Part shown: positions 35,610 to 42,700 of the stretch, one piece after another
Layout: each line of letters opens with the position of its first letter
How positions within the stretch are numbered: position 1 is the first letter of the stretch
From: an uncultured Pseudomonadota bacterium
Lineage (GTDB): Bacteria; Pseudomonadota; Gammaproteobacteria; Burkholderiales; JALYOK01
DNA length: 43,621 bases
Reading direction: 5' to 3'
NCBI GenBank assembly: GCA_902826775.1
Contig: CADEHE010000006.1
Coordinates: 236,313 to 279,933 of the forward strand
Position numbers and translations under genes: made by a program
The notes under the pieces: model-generated
What the model was told of the DNA's origin: nothing
What the model saw: only the letters and a program-made list of their open reading frames with translations
Databases searched by the model: none

Positions 35610-36758
35610 ATGCAAGGCAAGCGTTCTTGGCTCACGCGCGCCGCAGTCTTGGCGGCGATTGCCGCGACATGGCTCATGCCGGCGGGCGCGTGGGCGCAGG
35701 CGGCGTCCGGCGAGCCCATCAAGATTGGGGCTGTCGTCGCTTTGACCGGGCCGGGCGCCGGCCTTGGCATTCCCGAGCGCAACGGGATGTTGCTGGCTGA
35801 GCGCGCCATCAACGAGAAGGGCGGCATTAAAGGGCGGCCGATCAAGTTGATCATCGAAGACGATTCCTCCAAGCCTGATGTCGCCAAGAGCAAAGCTGAA
35901 CGCCTGATTCATGAAGAGAAGGTGGTCGCTTTGATCGGCCCGTCGCTGAGCGCAAGCACCGGCGCCGTCGGCGCGGTGACCAACAGCATCCCGCTGGTGC
36001 ATATCGTGTTCACCGGCTTGGGTCCGCAAATCGAATCGACCTACAAGAATATGTTCCACGTGCTGCCGCCGCATACGCTGAACGCACGGGCGTTGCTCGA
36101 ATACGCCACCAAAGGCCTCAGCGCAAAGCGAATTGGCGTGTTGCACGATTCGGGCTACGGCAGCATCGTGATGGGTGCGCTCAAGAGCGTGGCGGGCGAC
36201 TATCAGGTGGAGTTCGTCGCCGTGGAAAAGTTCGAGGTCGGCGCCAGCGACGTGACGGCGCAAGCGGCGAAGGTGAAAGCCGCCAGCCCTGATGTCGTGC
36301 TGGTGATCGCCACTTCGCCGATCCCATTTCGCAACGCCAAGCAAGTTGCCATCAAAGCACCGATCGTGGCGGCTATCGGCTCGGCGACCTATGAATACGT
36401 CAAAGGCATGGGTGACTACGCCGATGAGATCAGCTTTGCGGAGTTTCTCGTCTCAGAGGATCCACTGCCGCATCAAAAGGAGTTTTCCGAGTTGTTTCGC
36501 AAAGCCTACAACGCCTATCCAAAGAGCTTTGATGCCGCTGGCTGGGATGCGGTGCATATACTTGCCAAGGGGCTCGCGGCAGCGGGGCCGGATGCATCGA
36601 CCGCAGCGCTCGCCGGCGCCATCCGCGGGCCGCACCAAGGGGTGATGGCGCGCTATGACTTTGCCGCGCCCGATATGACCGGTATTGCGCTGTCGAGCTA
36701 TACCTATTCCAAGTTGGTGAAAGGCAAGTTTACGCGCCTGATGTTCACCAACAAATAG
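35610..36758 (+). CDS. ABC transporter substrate-binding protein (branched-chain amino acid type)
   Basis: A 382-residue periplasmic type-1 binding protein. A signal peptide (KRSWLTRAAVLAAIAATWLM, cleavage after WAQA) precedes EPIKIGAVVALTGPGAGLGI, ERNGMLLAERAINEKGGIKG and KLIIEDDSSKPDVAKSKAER, the standard LivJ/LivK-type lobe. The C-terminal lobe has SFDAAGWDAVHILAKGL. It would bind an amino acid, amide or aromatic acid for an ABC importer, but no permease or ATPase genes are adjacent, so it is an orphan. The ribosome-binding site GGGAGAG is 29 bases after the LhgO-like gene, so the two may be cotranscribed. Confidence 0.9.
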   Translation: MQGKRSWLTRAAVLAAIAATWLMPAGAWAQAASGEPIKIGAVVALTGPGAGLGIPERNGMLLAERAINEKGGIKGRPIKLIIEDDSSKPDVAKSKAERLIHEEKVVALIGPSLSASTGAVGAVTNSIPLVHIVFTGLGPQIESTYKNMFHVLPPHTLNARALLEYATKGLSAKRIGVLHDSGYGSIVMGALKSVAGDYQVEFVAVEKFEVGASDVTAQAAKVKAASPDVVLVIATSPIPFRNAKQVAIKAPIVAAIGSATYEYVKGMGDYADEISFAEFLVSEDPLPHQKEFSELFRKAYNAYPKSFDAAGWDAVHILAKGLAAAGPDASTAALAGAIRGPHQGVMARYDFAAPDMTGIALSSYTYSKLVKGKFTRLMFTNK

Positions 36759-36782
36759 CAAGCGCAGCCGCGTCGGGCGCGT

Positions 36783-37271
36783 CTATGTCAGCTGTAACTG
36801 AATAGCGTCGTAAAGTTCGTGATCGAACTCCACGTCGGGTAGGATTTTTTCAAGCAGGGCGCGGCGCCGTGCCGGTTCCGCGACACTCGACGCGATATGG
36901 TAGCGGACATGCGGGCTGCGATCTTGCTCATAGCGGGCGCTTAACTCCGGCACGTGTTGTGGTGCGTGTTTGCGTAAGTAGAAGAAAGCCAAGCCGCGCA
37001 GATAGCTATCTTGCTCCGGACTTTCCAAGCACGCCAGGGCGTGTTCCCGCACGATCTGCGTGCAAGTGCCGAGTATCAATAGTTTCCACAACCAGGCTTG
37101 CTCGCGCACGGAAAGCACATTGCCACGCAAGAAATCCAGCACGCTCAGCGTCTCTTCGAGATCAAGAGGAGGCCAGCCGCCTTCGCGAAACAACGCATGG
37201 TAGATGCGCCAATATTCCGCGTCGCGCGCTTGCGCGTCCGGAAGAGAGAGTAGAGCGTGAACGCGGCTCAT
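36783..37271 (-). CDS. Hypothetical HEAT-like helical protein
   Basis: A 162-residue protein with no signal peptide and no recognised domain name. It is mainly helical, with repeating helix pairs such as VREHALACLESPEQDSYLRG, HVPELSARYEQDRSPHVRYH and IASSVAEPARRRALLEKILP, which fit HEAT or Armadillo-like repeats used in protein binding. It ends close to the binding-protein gene, with which it converges, and lies downstream of the duplicated lipoprotein gene on the same strand, separated by a strong hairpin. Function unknown. Confidence 0.6.
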   Translation of the reverse strand: MSRVHALLSLPDAQARDAEYWRIYHALFREGGWPPLDLEETLSVLDFLRGNVLSVREQAWLWKLLILGTCTQIVREHALACLESPEQDSYLRGLAFFYLRKHAPQHVPELSARYEQDRSPHVRYHIASSVAEPARRRALLEKILPDVEFDHELYDAIQLQLT

Positions 37272-37283
37272 GGGGCAAAATGC

Positions 37284-37310
37284 GCGGCAGGGGGCGCAGC
37301 CCCCTGCCGC
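37284..37310 (-). terminator. Strong GC-rich hairpin (probable terminator)
   Basis: GCGGCAGGGGGC, loop GCA, GCCCCCTGCCGC is a perfect 12-bp stem. On the minus strand it follows the lipoprotein gene and is followed by GCATTTTG, a weak U-tract, then by the ATG of the HEAT-like gene 12 bases later. It can end the upstream transcript or hide the downstream start. Confidence 0.6.
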
Positions 37311-37346
37311 AACCTTATGGAATCTCTCGCGATGCAGCGGCGAGAA

Positions 37347-37805
37347 TCAGCCTTTCGAGAAGAAATCCTTGGCTTTTTGCAGCGTGCCAGCGGGATCCTT
37401 CAGGTACATTTCGCGCGCTTCCTTGTTGCCAAAGCAATAAGCTTTGCCGTTGGCGCCCTCGCTGAGCGAGCAGTCGGTCGGAATTTTCTTGCCCAAGGCC
37501 AAGCCGGTGGCGCACATGCCGCCAAACTCGGGCGCTAATCCGGCATTCCAGAACTGCTTTGCTTTCGCGAGTGTCCCGGCGGGGTCCTTAGCATAGGCGT
37601 CCTTGGCGGCTTGATTGCCGAAGCACAAGGTCTTGCCGTCCGGCCCTTTGGTGTTGATCGAGCAATCGGTGTAGATGTGCTGGCCCATGGCCAAGCCGGT
37701 CGTGCATTGGTTCCAGAACTCGCCGCGAACCGGGCCGGGCGGCGTGGTCGCGCAGGCGCTCAGCAATCCTGCAGCCACCAAAGAAGCAATTGAGTATCGA
37801 AGCAT
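37347..37805 (-). CDS. Lipoprotein with two copies of a Cys-rich YHS-like unit
   Basis: A 152-residue protein. The signal MLRYSIASLVAAGLLSAC has a good lipobox (LSAC, Cys18). The mature part is two tandem copies of a unit of about 55 residues: CTTGLAMGQHIYTDCS...LCFGNQAAKDAYAKDPAGT and CATGLALGKKIPTDCS...YCFGNKEAREMYLKDPAGT, each followed by LxKAKxF[WF]. Each copy keeps three cysteines. The second half (CFGN...F/Y..DPAGTL) resembles the YHS domain, which may bind metal, but the similarity is partial. The internal duplication is plain from sequence. Attached to a membrane by lipid; function unknown. Confidence 0.75.
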   Translation of the reverse strand: MLRYSIASLVAAGLLSACATTPPGPVRGEFWNQCTTGLAMGQHIYTDCSINTKGPDGKTLCFGNQAAKDAYAKDPAGTLAKAKQFWNAGLAPEFGGMCATGLALGKKIPTDCSLSEGANGKAYCFGNKEAREMYLKDPAGTLQKAKDFFSKG

Positions 37806-38083
37806 GTTTTTACGTCCTTCTTCAAAGTTTAGAAACAGCCATCAAACGAGTCGCCGCGTCGAGCGAGATTGCAGCATGCTCTCCCCCGCACCACAGTGAC
37901 TCGGGTCACAATCATACTGCCTTTGTGGCAACGGGTTAACAGTACGTTAAGCCATCGCCGGGTGCCGCAGGTGTCGGCGTCGGCTAATGAATCTTGCGAG
38001 TCGCGCGCCGGAGCCAATGCTTTCGCCGTGGCTTGGGCGAAGAAGAAGCTCGTCTTATTCGGGTACTACTATGTCGATGCGGC

Positions 38084-39064
38084 TCAGTTCTCATGCTTCA
38101 CGCTGACGACGACGTTGCCGCGCTTGCGCCCAGTGTCCACATGGCGGTGAGCCTCGACTATCTGCTCGAGCGCATAGCGCCGATCAATCACAGGTCGGAA
38201 TTCTCCCGCTTCAGCGAGCTTCGCGAGGAATCGCAGATCTTCCGCGCGCTCGGCAGCCGGCCCGGCGATGATTTTCTTGCTGCTCGTCATCGACACCCAT
38301 GGCACGCGCAGCATCTCCGGCAGCCCAGCCAAAACAAGCAGCAGCCGGCCGCTTTCCTTGAGCGAACCGCTGCTACGCGAGTATGGGGCCGTGCCGGCTA
38401 TATCGACGATGACGTCGTAAGTCTTGCCGTTGCGGGTGAAATCCTCTCTGGTGTAGTCGATCACATGTGCTGCGCCAAGCGACCTGACCAATTCCGCATT
38501 AGCACTGCTGCACACCCCGGTTACTTCCGCGCCGTAGTGCTTGGCAAGCTGCACCGCGGCTGTGCCCACGCTGCCGGAGGCGCCATTGATGAGCACGCTT
38601 TCTCCACGCTGCAAGTTGCCTCTGCGAAGGAAATCCAGCGCGGTGGTGCCGCCAAACGATAGCGCGGCGGCTTCATCGTAAGTGAGATTGGACGGTTTGA
38701 GCGCCACGGCTCCGCTTTCCGGCACGCATCTGTACTGCGCGTGGCAGCGCATGCTGGCGCCGCTAAACGCAAAAACTTGATCGCCAACTTTGAACTTAGA
38801 CACGCTCTTGCCGAGAGACACGATTTCGCCGGCGAGCTCAGTTCCCAAGATTGGATTCCTCGGCCGCAAGACACCGAAAATCAAGCGCGCCATGAGCCCG
38901 AAACCGGCCGGCATGCTAAGGCTGCGCATGCGCCAGTCGGCGGAGGTTACCGTCGTCGCATGTATCTTGATCAGGATCTCGTTGTCTTTCGGCGAGGGCT
39001 TTGCAACCTCCCTCAGCTCCAGCACCTCGGGTGGTCCATAGCTTTCATACACGACAGCTCTCAA
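38084..39064 (-). CDS. Zinc-independent alcohol dehydrogenase/quinone oxidoreductase-like MDR protein
   Basis: A 326-residue medium-chain dehydrogenase/reductase. The N-terminal MRAVVYESYGPPEVLELREV, the catalytic-domain segment NPILGTELAGEIVSLGKSV, and the NADPH motif INGASGSVGTAAVQLAKHYG are typical of QOR-type enzymes. Structural zinc ligands are absent, as in this subgroup. It reduces quinones or enones with NADPH; the natural substrate is unknown. Cytoplasmic. The 278 bases between its stop and the lipoprotein gene hold no gene that I can support. Confidence 0.9.
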   Translation of the reverse strand: MRAVVYESYGPPEVLELREVAKPSPKDNEILIKIHATTVTSADWRMRSLSMPAGFGLMARLIFGVLRPRNPILGTELAGEIVSLGKSVSKFKVGDQVFAFSGASMRCHAQYRCVPESGAVALKPSNLTYDEAAALSFGGTTALDFLRRGNLQRGESVLINGASGSVGTAAVQLAKHYGAEVTGVCSSANAELVRSLGAAHVIDYTREDFTRNGKTYDVIVDIAGTAPYSRSSGSLKESGRLLLVLAGLPEMLRVPWVSMTSSKKIIAGPAAERAEDLRFLAKLAEAGEFRPVIDRRYALEQIVEAHRHVDTGRKRGNVVVSVKHEN

Positions 39065-39079
39065 TGTCGTCCCTTGCGG

Positions 39080-39253
39080 TTACTTCGATGCGCTACCGAA
39101 AATGCAAACGATAACAGAGCACAACAACAGGATCGCAGTGGCGAGCGCCAAGATTGCGAGCCAGAGCAGATAGACGCCGTAGTAGGGCGGCGAGTACATG
39201 GCGGCCAGTGCGCCGAACGCAAAGAACCCGATCGAAGCGATCAGCGTCGGCAA
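39080..39253 (-). CDS. Possible small two-helix membrane protein
   Basis: A 57-codon frame starting at TTG 39253 and ending at TAA 39080. It would encode two hydrophobic helices (LIASIGFFAFGALAAMY and VYLLWLAILALATAILLLCS) joined by the turn SPPYYG. There is no ATG or GTG at the head; the frame is open upstream to a TGA, and a repeat-like GGCCCCTTTGATTC stretch lies just before it. It may be a genuine small membrane protein with a TTG start or a gene that lost its 5' end. No ribosome-binding site can be recognised. Confidence 0.3.
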   Translation of the reverse strand: MPTLIASIGFFAFGALAAMYSPPYYGVYLLWLAILALATAILLLCSVIVCIFGSASK

Positions 39254-39278
39254 CGCGAATCGAGGCGCAAAAACATCG

Positions 39279-39294
39279 ACGGCCCCTTTGATTC
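39279..39294 (+). repeat. Repeat unit ACGGCCCCTTTGATTC, copy 1
   Basis: A 16-base sequence found identically at 41097-41112, and as a 13-base variant within the tandem at 42781-42804. The bases after it (GCCGCTTTGATTCCTTTGATT) repeat the CTTTGATT theme twice more, suggesting expansion of a short module. Confidence 0.5.
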
Positions 39295-39363
39295 GCCGCT
39301 TTGATTCCTTTGATTTCCGGCGTCAACCCCAGCTTGGCAGCGGACTAGTCCGCTGCCCCTTCG

Positions 39364-39906
39364 TTATTCGCGCCCGATTTGCGCCAACTCCTCGTTGTCT
39401 TCAACGATCTTGCCAGAGGTCGCGTCAACTTCGACCTTGCGTTCTTTGCCGTCAGCGGTCTTGATGTCGAACTCATATGATGCAGTGCCATCGGGTTCTA
39501 TTTCGTACTCCACTTCCTCGATCTCGCCCGCATGAGCGGCTAGTGCTGTCTTGCGCGCAGTTTCTTCGTCGACTTTCATCTTTGCTTTAAACAGCGGATC
39601 ATCCACACCTTTAACTTCTTGCTCGACTTCGATGATCTTGCCTGTGTTTGCGTTGCATTCGATATCCCACTGTGTGCCGTCGGCGCTTTGGACATCGAAC
39701 TCGTAGACCGGTTGACCCTGCTCGCGCTTTATTTCCAGCTTGACGATTGCGCCTGCATGCTTGGCGAGCGCGGCATTGACGCACACTTCTAAAGGCAGCT
39801 TGCTTTTCGCAAGGGGTTTGTGCGAGTCAGCGAGTGCGGTGCCTGCCGTCAGAAACAATGACAGCGCAGTCAATGCGGTCGCGAGGGTCACTTTGTGATA
39901 TGACAT
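39364..39906 (-). CDS. Exported protein with two PepSY domains
   Basis: A 180-residue protein. The start is ATG 39906 (MSYHKVTLA), with GGAG eight bases upstream; a TTG two codons earlier is less likely. A signal peptide ends near TALADSHKP. Two PepSY-like units follow: [20 protein letters not shown]...[11 protein letters not shown]...NTGKIIEVE, and [20 protein letters not shown]...[24 protein letters not shown]. The mature protein is very acidic. PepSY proteins are periplasmic modulators or inhibitors, often regulated by two-component systems, but no sensor kinase is next to this one. An inverted repeat directly upstream may be its operator. Confidence 0.85.
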   Translation of the reverse strand: MSYHKVTLATALTALSLFLTAGTALADSHKPLAKSKLPLEVCVNAALAKHAGAIVKLEIKREQGQPVYEFDVQSADGTQWDIECNANTGKIIEVEQEVKGVDDPLFKAKMKVDEETARKTALAAHAGEIEEVEYEIEPDGTASYEFDIKTADGKERKVEVDATSGKIVEDNEELAQIGRE

Positions 39907-39932
39907 CTTCAATTCTCCGTTTGATTTTGGGG

Positions 39933-39950
39933 GGTAACGAGGAAGTTACC
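39933..39950 (-). promoter_or_regulatory. Inverted repeat upstream of the PepSY gene
   Basis: GGTAAC, six-base spacer, GTTACC, a perfect palindrome with 6-bp arms, 27 bases upstream of the PepSY start. The overlapping GAGG/CCTC pair adds further symmetry. The location fits an operator or the 5' UTR hairpin of the gene. Confidence 0.35.
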
Positions 39951-40019
39951 TCCTTCCGTGCTGGAGAATTTGACTTATGTCAACGAAAATGGTTCGTGCT
40001 TGGCTGTATGAAGCCAATT

Positions 40020-40184
40020 TCAAGACTGAAGCGCTTCCCGCACCGGTTCCGGCCGGAGGGGAGTTGATTCCTTAAAGACGAATGAACCGATGTGCGGGAC
40101 TCGCTGCGGTGCTGCGACTGATGCCTCCGTTCTTCGGCAGGCGATGGTCAGCTCGGCGAGTGCTTCCGCTTGGAGATGAGGCAT
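40020..40184 (-). CDS. Possible 54-residue ORF next to the last attC
   Basis: A 54-codon frame from ATG 40184 to TGA 40020, starting 8 bases after the end of attC1 on the minus strand, the usual distance for a cassette gene. It has no Shine-Dalgarno, no recognisable domain and no attC after it. It could be the first chromosomal bases after the array, or a cassette whose attC has been lost. Low support. Confidence 0.2.
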   Translation of the reverse strand: MPHLQAEALAELTIACRRTEASVAAPQRVPHIGSFVFKESTPLRPEPVREALQS

Positions 40185-40191
40185 ACGCGGT

Positions 40192-40320
40192 CTCTAACGT
40201 AGCGCTGAGCTGCGCGCAGCGGCATGACGCCCCGAACGCCCGGCGGACAATGGCCGATGGCCACCGCCAAACGCCAGGGGCGGGATGCCGCTGCGGGTCA
40301 GCTGCAGCGCCGGGTTAAGC
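40192..40320 (-). other. attC site 1
   Basis: 129 bases. Minus-strand left end GCTTAAC fits RYYYAAC; the right end is GTTAGAG. CGCAGCGGCAT (40215-40225) pairs perfectly with 40285-40295, and GCGCTGAGCTG (40202-40212) pairs with the reverse complement of 40299-40310 except for one unpaired base, the extrahelical base typical of attC hairpins. The TAA stop of the methyltransferase lies inside the left end. Confidence 0.85.
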
Positions 40321-40917
40321 CACGCTCGCCACGATGCCATAGCGACCTTTATCGCGACCTTCCGTGGGTGGGTTGATGAACTCGGCATGTTCTATCGCGG
40401 TACCCAAGGACCGCAGCAAAGAGACGGTTTTCTCCGGCGTAAGCGAGTCGTAGAAGAAAGGCTGCCCGTACATGGTGTCGGTAAACGGTGGGTGATCCGA
40501 TCCTCCAACCGTGAGCATCAACCTCGCGCCGGGGCGCAGGTTTTGCACAACCTTGCGGAGTACGGGCTCGAAGTGCTCGCGCTGAACGTGAAACAGAGAG
40601 TCCCAGATTACCGCACCGTCGTACTGGTCGTCGGGCTCGAAAGTCTCCAGCGGCGCTTGCACCCAGCGGCCTTCCGGTAGCCGCTGCCTGGCAAGTGCCA
40701 GCAAGTTCTCGGCTTCATCAACTCCAGTGACGCGGAATCCCCTCTTCAGTAGAAATTCCGCGATGGGGCGGCCGGTTCCACAGCCCAGGTCAAGGATATT
40801 TGCGGGAGGCTGCGTGTTCTTTAGGAGGAGGTCAAGAAATGCAAGCTCGTAGGATAAAAGGGTGGACCGAGTAACGTCCCAGTGTGCAACGATCGCGTTG
40901 TAGCTGCTGCGGTTCAT
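40315..40917 (-). CDS. SAM-dependent methyltransferase (integron cassette gene)
   Basis: A 200-residue class I methyltransferase. SAM-binding motif I is ANILDLGCGTGRPIAEFLL (near residues 38-56), followed by VTGVDEAENLLALARQRLP (acidic ribose-binding position) and DGAVIWDSLFHVQRE. Target unknown. The start ATG 40917 (MNRSSYNAIV, with TAGGA before it) is chosen because the alternative at 41001 would lie inside attC2; attC2 ends 8 bases upstream, the normal cassette spacing. The TAA stop is embedded in attC1. The gene is therefore a complete, potentially mobile cassette. Confidence 0.88.
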   Translation of the reverse strand: MNRSSYNAIVAHWDVTRSTLLSYELAFLDLLLKNTQPPANILDLGCGTGRPIAEFLLKRGFRVTGVDEAENLLALARQRLPEGRWVQAPLETFEPDDQYDGAVIWDSLFHVQREHFEPVLRKVVQNLRPGARLMLTVGGSDHPPFTDTMYGQPFFYDSLTPEKTVSLLRSLGTAIEHAEFINPPTEGRDKGRYGIVASVA

Positions 40918-40925
40918 CCTACGTG

Positions 40926-41055
40926 GCCTAACGAAATCACTAAGGGGCGCGCCGACAACGCGCGCTAACGCGATAATGTACGAACTGGTGCGACGGTGCA
41001 AAGCGCGAGGTCAGGCGCCTCCCGCATGCGCGCGAGGTCAGGTGAGCGGTTAAGA
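40926..41055 (-). other. attC site 2
   Basis: 130 bases. The minus-strand right end GTTAGGC is a perfect GTTRRRY core; the left end is TCTTAAC. Arms are less well matched than in attC1 and attC4 (TCAC and GCGCGC segments pair), and an internal CGCTAACGCG could be a second core, so this may be a composite or decayed site. Confidence 0.6.
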
Positions 41056-41061
41056 GCAATC

Positions 41062-41082
41062 CGCCTCATACGCGTTGAGGCG
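41062..41082. terminator. Hairpin between cassette ORF and attC2
   Basis: CGCCTCA, seven-base loop, TGAGGCG is a perfect 7-bp stem in the 76-base gap after the HNH-like gene. It may end its transcript. No U-tract. Confidence 0.3.
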
Positions 41083-41096
41083 CAAGTATATCGAGC

Positions 41097-41112
41097 ACGG
41101 CCCCTTTGATTC
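41097..41112 (+). repeat. Repeat unit ACGGCCCCTTTGATTC, copy 2
   Basis: Identical over 16 bases to 39279-39294, outside the array. It lies in the unusually long gap between the HNH-like gene and attC2, suggesting insertion of a small repeat there. Confidence 0.5.
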
Positions 41113-41131
41113 CGCTCACGCTGCTACGCCC

Positions 41132-42028
41132 CTACTTTGGTTTGGTTCGCTCTTGCGAGAAGGCTGCTGACCCAAACATCTCAACATCGGCTCTCATCGC
41201 TCGGAAATCTTCGCTCGCCACATATCGATCTACATCTTGCCGCATCGACTCATTTATCTTCGCCGCCTGCCTGTCGGAGATCGAATCAAAGGCGGTGATC
41301 ATGCCGCGTGCCTTGTCCAACATATAGCTCGTAAACGCACGCGGCAAAGTGAACTCGCGAGGCTCGACGATACCTTGGTTCGCATTGATCTTTGATCCCT
41401 TCCAATGCGATACGTTTGGCTCGTGCACGAAGCCGATCACGACGAACCGCCCAATCTTCGCGTATGTGAAGATCGCCTCGCCTCCGCAGCAGACGTCCAT
41501 ATCAATAGCCCGCATGAAATAGCGATTAGCATTCGGAGGCAGTCCCATCGTCGATCTCGCAATTGCATCCAAGGGGATGAGGTGCTGCTGATGATTTCCA
41601 GCGTGACCCTCTTGGCTCAGTAGAACTCTGCGCCATGCCTCCTTGGCGACTGCAATCCGACGAAGGGCATCTTCGCCCCAGTCCTGAATACCGCCTTCCT
41701 CAAGATAGAAATTCGCTACACGCCATGACAACGACGTGCAAAAATGCATCATCCACGAACCGTACCTGATCTTTCTTCCGGACTCGGCGCTGTAAGGATG
41801 GAAGACCGTGGTAGCAAATCTCGTCTCGGAACGATTCAATGTCTCCTCGCATGAACGACACAGCCAGTTTCTTTTTGCGCCATCTTGGACTCGCCGGTTT
41901 GGCTCTTCTCCTAACCTAAGAAATCCACTCCCCGACTCTTTGAGCCATCGTAATGCAAAGGCCGGCAGCACGTGACTCGCCTCCAGCTCGCGAGCTTCTC
42001 CGCACAGCCGACAGGGACCTTCCACCAT
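41132..42028 (-). CDS. CxxC/HNH-like zinc-binding protein (integron cassette gene)
   Basis: A 298-residue protein of unknown function. The N-terminal domain has CRLC (Cys6, Cys9), ASHVLP (His19) and WLCRSCEE (Cys57, Cys60): a CxxC-SH-CxxC pattern resembling the zinc-binding core of HNH-type nucleases, with VQDG between. A clear catalytic His-Asn-His triad is not evident, so nuclease activity is only a possibility. The C-terminal 200 residues are mixed helix/strand with no recognised domain. ATG 42028 lies 10 bases after attC3; the stop precedes attC2 by 76 bases. The base composition is lower in GC than that of the chromosomal genes, consistent with transfer. Confidence 0.75.
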   Translation of the reverse strand: MVEGPCRLCGEARELEASHVLPAFALRWLKESGSGFLRLGEEPNRRVQDGAKRNWLCRSCEETLNRSETRFATTVFHPYSAESGRKIRYGSWMMHFCTSLSWRVANFYLEEGGIQDWGEDALRRIAVAKEAWRRVLLSQEGHAGNHQQHLIPLDAIARSTMGLPPNANRYFMRAIDMDVCCGGEAIFTYAKIGRFVVIGFVHEPNVSHWKGSKINANQGIVEPREFTLPRAFTSYMLDKARGMITAFDSISDRQAAKINESMRQDVDRYVASEDFRAMRADVEMFGSAAFSQERTKPK

Positions 42029-42038
42029 TTCTCGTGAC

Positions 42039-42119
42039 CGCTAACGAATGAGGGTGAGGGGCGCGACCAAGCGCGCGAGGCGCGCCCGCGAAGTGTCCCG
42101 CTCGACCGCCGAGTTAGGT
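42039..42119 (-). other. attC site 3
   Basis: 81 bases. The minus-strand left end ACCTAAC is a perfect RYYYAAC core, and the right end is GTTAGCG. In the arms GGTCGAGCGG faces GGTGAGGGG, again with an unpaired C after GGT, the same extrahelical pattern as attC4. Confidence 0.8.
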
Positions 42120-42129
42120 GGCGCGGAAT

Positions 42130-42594
42130 TCATTTGACGATAGCTTTTATTTTGCTCTCCCACTCGGCCAGGTGGGTCGGGGGCACATCCAACCCCCTAA
42201 GCCTAACTATTGACCTTGCTGCCTGGACTGCAGCGAGCAGTCGGGAATATTGGGTTTTCGAGGTCGCGGCGAACGATTCCGGACGTAAGAGATGCGTCAT
42301 GATCCGATCGAGATTGTGAAGTTCGTGAGACGCGTCTTCTTGCTTCGACTCAGAGAGTAGATAAATCGCGGACCCAATCAGCAATGAAACTGATATGGGT
42401 CGATGGCGTTTGTTCGACCAATAGAGTTCTATGGCAGCAATTCCGAGATTTCTCTTTTGGGACCCTCCACCTAGAAAATCCAAGGCCTTAAAGAAGAGTT
42501 CATCAGACTTTTGCTGGTACATGGCTCGCGCCACAACCATGCCACCGAGAAATCCAAAAACTGCCGCCAGGACAGTTGCTGTTGGTTGATCCAT
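42130..42594 (-). CDS. Hypothetical membrane-anchored protein (integron cassette gene)
   Basis: A 154-residue protein from ATG 42594 (an alternative GTG start at 42603 adds three residues). An N-terminal hydrophobic helix (TVLAAVFGFLGGMVVARAMY) is followed by a helical soluble part with no recognised domain. The start lies about 20 bases after attC4 and the stop 11 bases before attC3, so this is a complete cassette. No Shine-Dalgarno is visible, as in many cassettes. GC content is lower than in the chromosomal genes around it. Confidence 0.7.
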   Translation of the reverse strand: MDQPTATVLAAVFGFLGGMVVARAMYQQKSDELFFKALDFLGGGSQKRNLGIAAIELYWSNKRHRPISVSLLIGSAIYLLSESKQEDASHELHNLDRIMTHLLRPESFAATSKTQYSRLLAAVQAARSIVRLRGLDVPPTHLAEWESKIKAIVK

Positions 42595-42613
42595 TTGAAT
42601 CACGTGTGGTGAT

Positions 42614-42700
42614 GCCTAACGAAAAGTTGAGCGGCGCGCGCGCGAGGTGCTCACGTAACCCCGTTCTATCGCACGTATCCGCTCGAACTACGGGTTGGCG
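42614..42700 (-). other. attC site 4
   Basis: 87 bases. The minus-strand right end GTTAGGC is a perfect GTTRRRY core; the left end is CGCCAAC. AGTTGAGCGG (42625-42634) pairs with the reverse complement of 42679-42689 (AGTTCGAGCGG), leaving exactly one unpaired C: the clearest attC signature in the window. The TAG stop of the upstream 40-codon ORF lies inside the site. Confidence 0.88.

Noticed and set aside
40918..41001. Methyltransferase start at 41001
   Set aside because: This start lies within attC2; the downstream ATG 40917 has normal cassette spacing and starts the family-like sequence.
40192..42700. CRISPR array
   Set aside because: The palindromes differ in sequence and length, enclose whole genes, and there are no regular spacers.
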